A DNA stretch of 10,668 nucleotides from assembly GCA_964487355.1 (NCBI GenBank), contig CAZAPS010000046.1:1-10668 (forward strand). The letters run 5' to 3'. The position numbers and the translations under genes were made by a program. Position 1 is the first letter of the stretch. The number at the start of each line of letters is the position of its first letter. The stretch is from JAXGYX01 sp964487355. Its GTDB lineage: Bacteria > Bacillota > Clostridia > Saccharofermentanales > Fastidiosipilaceae. Of this stretch, positions 7,171-10,668 are shown piece by piece. The notes under the pieces are model-generated. The model worked only from the letters and a program-made list of their open reading frames with translations, did no database searches and was not told the origin of the DNA.

Positions 7171-7203
7171 ATCCGGTCCCAATTGATTGGGGCCGGATTT
7201 TTT
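7171..7203 (+). terminator. Intrinsic terminator of carA
   Basis: A 12-bp stem is formed by ATCCGGTCCCAA (7171-7182) and TTGGGGCCGGAT (7187-7198) with one T-G wobble and the tetraloop TTGA, followed by TTTTT. It begins 20 bases after the carA stop and cleanly separates carA from the lipoprotein gene. Confidence 0.92.
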
Positions 7204-7293
7204 ATACCCGGATTTTAACGGTCAGATTTATCTGAAATGTTGAGCCGCCCATGTATACAAAAGATGAGCGTTGTGCAATATGTATATGAATCA

Positions 7294-7328
7294 TACTTAT
7301 TTTAACAAATAATATGTTAAAATAAGTA
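7294..7328. repeat. Perfect 14-bp inverted repeat, candidate operator
   Basis: TACTTATTTTAACA (7294-7307) and TGTTAAAATAAGTA (7315-7328) are exact reverse complements with a 7-base AT spacer (AATAATA). The repeat lies 58 bases upstream of the lipoprotein start, where a promoter must be. Its symmetry, size and place fit the binding site of a dimeric repressor or activator. No T-tract or GC core supports a terminator. No regulator gene is next to it, so the binding protein is unknown. Confidence 0.6.
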
Positions 7329-7330
7329 AT
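7302..7330 (+). promoter_or_regulatory. Tentative promoter of the lipoprotein gene
   Basis: TTAACA (7302-7307, 5 of 6 to TTGACA) and AGTAAT (7325-7330, 4 of 6 to TATAAT) are 17 bases apart. They straddle the inverted repeat, so a bound protein would block RNA polymerase. An alternative is TTGTGC (7271-7276) with TACTTA (7294-7299). Neither is strong. Confidence 0.3.
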
Positions 7331-7386
7331 TAGTTAAGTGGAGTATTAATTATTTAGGAATTGGCTATGCATCTAAAGGGGGTACT

Positions 7387-10300
7387 ATGCATAAACTAAG
7401 AATTAAAGTACTGGCTTTAGTCCTGGCGCTAAGCGGGATAGTGACCGCGACTGCCTGCCGGCAACCGCTAAAGGACGATAGTTCGGAAGTGTCCACGACT
7501 GACAATACACAAGTGGAAACTCAATCAGATCCACCCACTACGATTACGACTTCGGTCGATGAACATGAAGAGACTGATACAGGCGAATTTCTGGTCGGCC
7601 CATATTTAATTGGTCCAAAATCAGATAGCATGACGATTTGCTGGGAAAGCAAATCGGCGCGCGCGGCCAACGTCAATTTTCAGGCGAAGGGTGAAGAACA
7701 ATCCGAATTTGAGATTAACGCCGAGAATGGACCGGAATTTGAAGGCGTTCCGCTCAACATGTTTTATCTGACGCTGGACGATTTAACAGCAGAGACAGAA
7801 TATGAATACAGCGTCGATTTAGGCGATGACAACGTTAGGTCCGGCAAGTTTAAAACATTGCCTGAAGATCCTAAATCGCTGCGTGTGGCGGTTATCAGTG
7901 ACACACACAAATTTGAGACTCGAAACTATTTTAATGATTTTGTGCTCCGTGAAGATCCGGATTTTATTCTTCACACAGGTGATCTGGTTGAGGGAACCGG
8001 AGCCTCCAAAGAACAATTTGATTTTTGGTTTTCACCGGAATACGAATTTTTGCGAAATTATCCGGTCATCTATGCTCTTGGGAATCATGATTTTGGTCCT
8101 TATTTCGACGCGTATGTGACAAAGATTCAAGGTCAGACCTACCGTTCGGACATCGAGACGGGCGACGGCTCAGCCGTGGGTTTTCGCTGCGGACCGATCT
8201 ATCTCAATGTGATGGACAGCAACCTCTGGGCGCTGTTTGAGTTAAATGAGGAAAGCAGTGGCCAGCCGGCTTCCGAGGAGACTCACGCAAAGGTAGTAAA
8301 CGCTCTGGAATGGTTAAAAGAGGATTTGGAACACAGTGAGGCGAAAACCGCGCCCTTCCGAATTTTAGGGTTGCACCATCCTTACACCGACTCATACACG
8401 CACAAATATATACCGGAAGTTGTAGAACAAGGCGGTGTAAATCTACTATTGTCCGGACACGATCACAACTATCAAAGATTTGTCTCTGTCGATCCGGATG
8501 TTGGCGCACGTACCGTTTATCTCACACAAGGTGACGGTCGCATTGGGGACAACAAAATTGACTATGGCGAACCGAACGAGCGGTTGGATGAAAACTGGCC
8601 GGAAAAAGTGGCTGCCGGAAAAGCGGATTACTTAATGCTTGAAGCCAACAGCGAAGAATTGACCGTGACAAGTTATGGTCTTACGGACGATGAGGAATCG
8701 ATTGTTGAAACCTTTACATTGGCGGCTGAGGAACATAAGGTCACAATCGATGAGGTGAAAGTCAGTGACGAGGCAATTTTAGCCGGTGGCTCTCTGCCTA
8801 TTGAATTCACGGCCACAAATGCCGGTGATGGGTTGGCAAGTGTGACTTTGGATCTATATGATAACGATGAGCTTGTGCAAATCAATTTATTTGGTGATCG
8901 CGGAAAGGAACGTGTCATCGTTTTGAATCCGGGTGAATCTATCGAGCTGGCGACATCACTGGAGATCGCCGACGCCGGTGATCATCAATTGAAGATCCAT
9001 GAGGTCGAGCAGATGGTCGAGGTCCAAGATCGTGAACCGACCGCGGTTTTTGATGATCTTCGTATTTTTCAAGGCACAAAAGAAAAACAGGATATTTTCG
9101 CCGACCACATCGTGGCTGAAGTGAAGATTAAAAATATCGGTTCGGTGTCGGGTGAGTTTGAACCCTCCCTATTTATTGACTCCGAAGCCGTCGACTCACA
9201 GACTCTGTCTCTTGATCCGAAAGAAGAAAAAATCTTGCACTTCGAATATGAGTTCGAGGATCAAGGAGATTATAGAATCCAAATCGGTGTGCCCGGTGTC
9301 GAGTCGTCTGATTTATTTGGCGACGAGGTATTGAATTTGGTATCGGATGAAAGAGATCAATATATTATGGGTACCATAACCGGCATGCCGATCGTCAAAG
9401 ATCAGTCCGGCAACGGCAACGATGGTATCGTCCATGGTCAACCTTTGTTAGTCAAGCATGGAGACGGGCAATATGGTCTGGCGTTGGACGGTGAATATGA
9501 CTATGTTGAAATACCCGACAATGAGAATTACCACGTCGATGACGGTCTGACCGGTATGGTTTGGGCGGACATCAATCGAGTCGCAAATATGTCTGAGGGT
9601 GAAAACGATCACAATCCGCTGATGATCAAAGGCGTCACCACGGGTTGGGGAACGAATTATCTGTATCGCATGTGCCTACGCACCACCGGCAAACTGACAT
9701 ACGGTCTGAGTTTTGACTATCACAACGGTGAATTCTTCTGGAATGATTTTGATGATGAACCACATGGAGCGCGTCTGAACGAATGGACTCAGTATACCGG
9801 CACTTTTGATCGCGCGTCAGGTGGAGATTCTTATCAGAATGGATTGTTGTCCGGTCACATTGATTCACCGGATATTGACAGTGAGATCATTAATTGGCCC
9901 GGCACACCGATGTATTCAGGCTTTTCCTACCATAGACATCTGTTGCCCAAACGTGACCGCGGAAAGTTGCATACCATGCTTGACGCTTCGATCGGCCAAT
10001 TGAGGTTTTATGATGTTCGATTGACAGCTGAAGAAAATAAGGAAATTCACGACAATCCCGATGAGGCCGGCCCACAAAGCGAACATCTTAAGGTCTGGCT
10101 GGATTACAACCCGGATCATTTTGATCTGGAAGGAAAACATATCACGGAATGGGTTGACGCCTTCCAACTATCTAAATTAAAAGTGGACGCGATGGTGACG
10201 GATGGCGCGAAAGCCAATGTCATGATTGAGTGGAGCGATGACGGTGAGACCGTTTCTGAAACAACAGATCCGATGGAACTAAAAGACGGTGTTCAGGAAA

Positions 10301-10539
10301 TTGAAGTTGAAGCAAAAGGAGCCAAAGCGCGCTTGGTGACTACCTTTGAATCAGTACTCGATGAACAGACATGTTCTAAACCATCGATCCGTTCTTACGA
10401 GTTGCTAAATGAAAAAGACGAAAGTCTGAGTGCCTGGAAGACATTGGCGCACTGGCGTCAAGGTTCGTTTGAAGGCGCCGCGGGATATGAAAATCTGGAT
10501 GCCTTCATTGACCATGAGCTTGATTTCGCCACTGAGTGA
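7387..10539 (+). CDS. Secreted multidomain lipoprotein metallophosphoesterase (Fn3-like, calcineurin-like, CARDB-like, LamG-like)
   Basis: This 1050-residue protein begins with a lipoprotein signal peptide: HKLRIK, a hydrophobic core, and ATAC with Cys24 as the lipidated residue. An acidic Ser/Thr-rich linker (about 28-68) follows. Residues about 70-160 resemble the Fn3-like domain that precedes purple-acid-phosphatase-type enzymes. The calcineurin-like phosphoesterase domain (about 165-430) has all metal motifs: Asp172 and His174 (SDTH), Asp199 (GD), Asn233-His234 (GNHD), His330 or His331 (LHHP), and His358/His360 (GHDH). Next come two CARDB-like beta domains (about 450-545 and 551-650), a LamG-like domain starting at QSGNGNDG (about 660-890), and a beta-rich C-terminal region (about 900-1050) that I cannot assign. 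There is no LPXTG motif, so anchoring is by lipid at the outer face of the membrane. It probably cleaves a phosphoester outside the cell, with the LamG-like part binding glycan or another polymer. The substrate cannot be read from the sequence. AAAGGGGG (7375-7382) lies four bases before the ATG. It is a single-gene unit. Confidence 0.9.
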   Translation: MHKLRIKVLALVLALSGIVTATACRQPLKDDSSEVSTTDNTQVETQSDPPTTITTSVDEHEETDTGEFLVGPYLIGPKSDSMTICWESKSARAANVNFQAKGEEQSEFEINAENGPEFEGVPLNMFYLTLDDLTAETEYEYSVDLGDDNVRSGKFKTLPEDPKSLRVAVISDTHKFETRNYFNDFVLREDPDFILHTGDLVEGTGASKEQFDFWFSPEYEFLRNYPVIYALGNHDFGPYFDAYVTKIQGQTYRSDIETGDGSAVGFRCGPIYLNVMDSNLWALFELNEESSGQPASEETHAKVVNALEWLKEDLEHSEAKTAPFRILGLHHPYTDSYTHKYIPEVVEQGGVNLLLSGHDHNYQRFVSVDPDVGARTVYLTQGDGRIGDNKIDYGEPNERLDENWPEKVAAGKADYLMLEANSEELTVTSYGLTDDEESIVETFTLAAEEHKVTIDEVKVSDEAILAGGSLPIEFTATNAGDGLASVTLDLYDNDELVQINLFGDRGKERVIVLNPGESIELATSLEIADAGDHQLKIHEVEQMVEVQDREPTAVFDDLRIFQGTKEKQDIFADHIVAEVKIKNIGSVSGEFEPSLFIDSEAVDSQTLSLDPKEEKILHFEYEFEDQGDYRIQIGVPGVESSDLFGDEVLNLVSDERDQYIMGTITGMPIVKDQSGNGNDGIVHGQPLLVKHGDGQYGLALDGEYDYVEIPDNENYHVDDGLTGMVWADINRVANMSEGENDHNPLMIKGVTTGWGTNYLYRMCLRTTGKLTYGLSFDYHNGEFFWNDFDDEPHGARLNEWTQYTGTFDRASGGDSYQNGLLSGHIDSPDIDSEIINWPGTPMYSGFSYHRHLLPKRDRGKLHTMLDASIGQLRFYDVRLTAEENKEIHDNPDEAGPQSEHLKVWLDYNPDHFDLEGKHITEWVDAFQLSKLKVDAMVTDGAKANVMIEWSDDGETVSETTDPMELKDGVQEIEVEAKGAKARLVTTFESVLDEQTCSKPSIRSYELLNEKDESLSAWKTLAHWRQGSFEGAAGYENLDAFIDHELDFATE

Positions 10540-10613
10540 TCATCTTGTTTCAACTGATGCACGGATAAAAAACAAACCGAAGTCGACTTGTCCGTGAACA
10601 ATGCTCAAAAAGT

Positions 10614-10653
10614 CAAACGCCCCATTCCAACAACAGGAGTGGGGCGCTTGTTT
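10614..10653. terminator. Terminator after the lipoprotein gene, probably bidirectional
   Basis: Arms at 10614-10628 and 10636-10650 form a 15-position stem with a GC-rich core (CGCCCC/GGGGCG), one wobble, one A-C mismatch and the 7-base loop AACAACA. On the + strand TTTCATTT follows. On the - strand the hairpin is followed by TGACTTTTT (the complement of AAAAAGTCA before the stem). This suggests a convergent gene just beyond the window. The 75 bases between the stop codon and this stem hold no gene that I can see. Confidence 0.75.
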
Positions 10654-10668
10654 CATTTCATCAAAAGA

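Noticed and set aside
7365..7392. Direct repeat CTATGCAT at 7365-7372 and 7385-7392 around the lipoprotein start
   Set aside because: It is only 8 bases and partly palindromic (ATGCAT). The first ATG (7367) is out of frame, so it is most likely chance.
10560..10596. CACGGA/TCCGTG inverted repeat and the AGTCGACT palindrome after the lipoprotein gene
   Set aside because: The arms are six bases with a long loop and the palindrome is eight bases. Both are expected by chance. The real terminator lies just downstream.

Overview
The window is a stretch of bacterial chromosome that looks like Bacillota (Clostridia-type). The reasons are the conserved gene run acpP-rnc-smc-ftsY, strong AGGAGG-type ribosome binding sites, compact intrinsic terminators, and a lipobox protein typical of a monoderm cell. 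GC content is moderate by eye and was not computed. All supported genes lie on the + strand.

Layout. Bases 2-184 hold the last 60 codons of a membrane protein, most likely the phosphatidylglycerophosphate synthase PgsA. A promoter near 239-266 and a perfect Shine-Dalgarno sequence drive acpP (acyl carrier protein). A strong hairpin-plus-T terminator (618-650) follows acpP directly. Then come rnc (RNase III, best start GTG 676), smc (chromosome condensation ATPase) and ftsY (signal recognition particle receptor GTPase), spaced 33 and 21 bases apart. This is the housekeeping core, covering lipid synthesis, RNA processing, chromosome organisation and protein targeting. After a short intergenic region with a probable terminator and a TATAAT promoter, carA (carbamoyl-phosphate synthase small subunit) stands alone with its own strong terminator (7171-7203) and no carB beside it. 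An AT-rich spacer with a perfect 14-bp inverted repeat (7294-7328) precedes a 1050-codon gene for a secreted lipoprotein. That protein combines an Fn3-like domain, a calcineurin-type metallophosphoesterase, two CARDB-like beta domains, a LamG-like domain and a C-terminal beta-rich region. The window ends in an apparently bidirectional terminator.

The most notable observation is in CarA. The protein is full length and aligns to the E. coli small subunit with a constant 16-residue offset from Lys202 to Gly313. However, the catalytic cysteine of the glutaminase site (E. coli Cys269) is glycine. Two more glutamine-contact positions are also changed (Ser47 to Gly, Gly313 to Ser), while the partner His and Glu remain. 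This predicts a small subunit that cannot hydrolyse glutamine, so either an ammonia-dependent carbamoyl-phosphate synthase or a repurposed paralogue. Secondary points are the terminator that separates rnc-smc-ftsY from the acpP promoter, the palindrome before the lipoprotein gene, the lipoprotein's domain combination, and an Asp-to-Asn change at a metal-binding position of RNase III.
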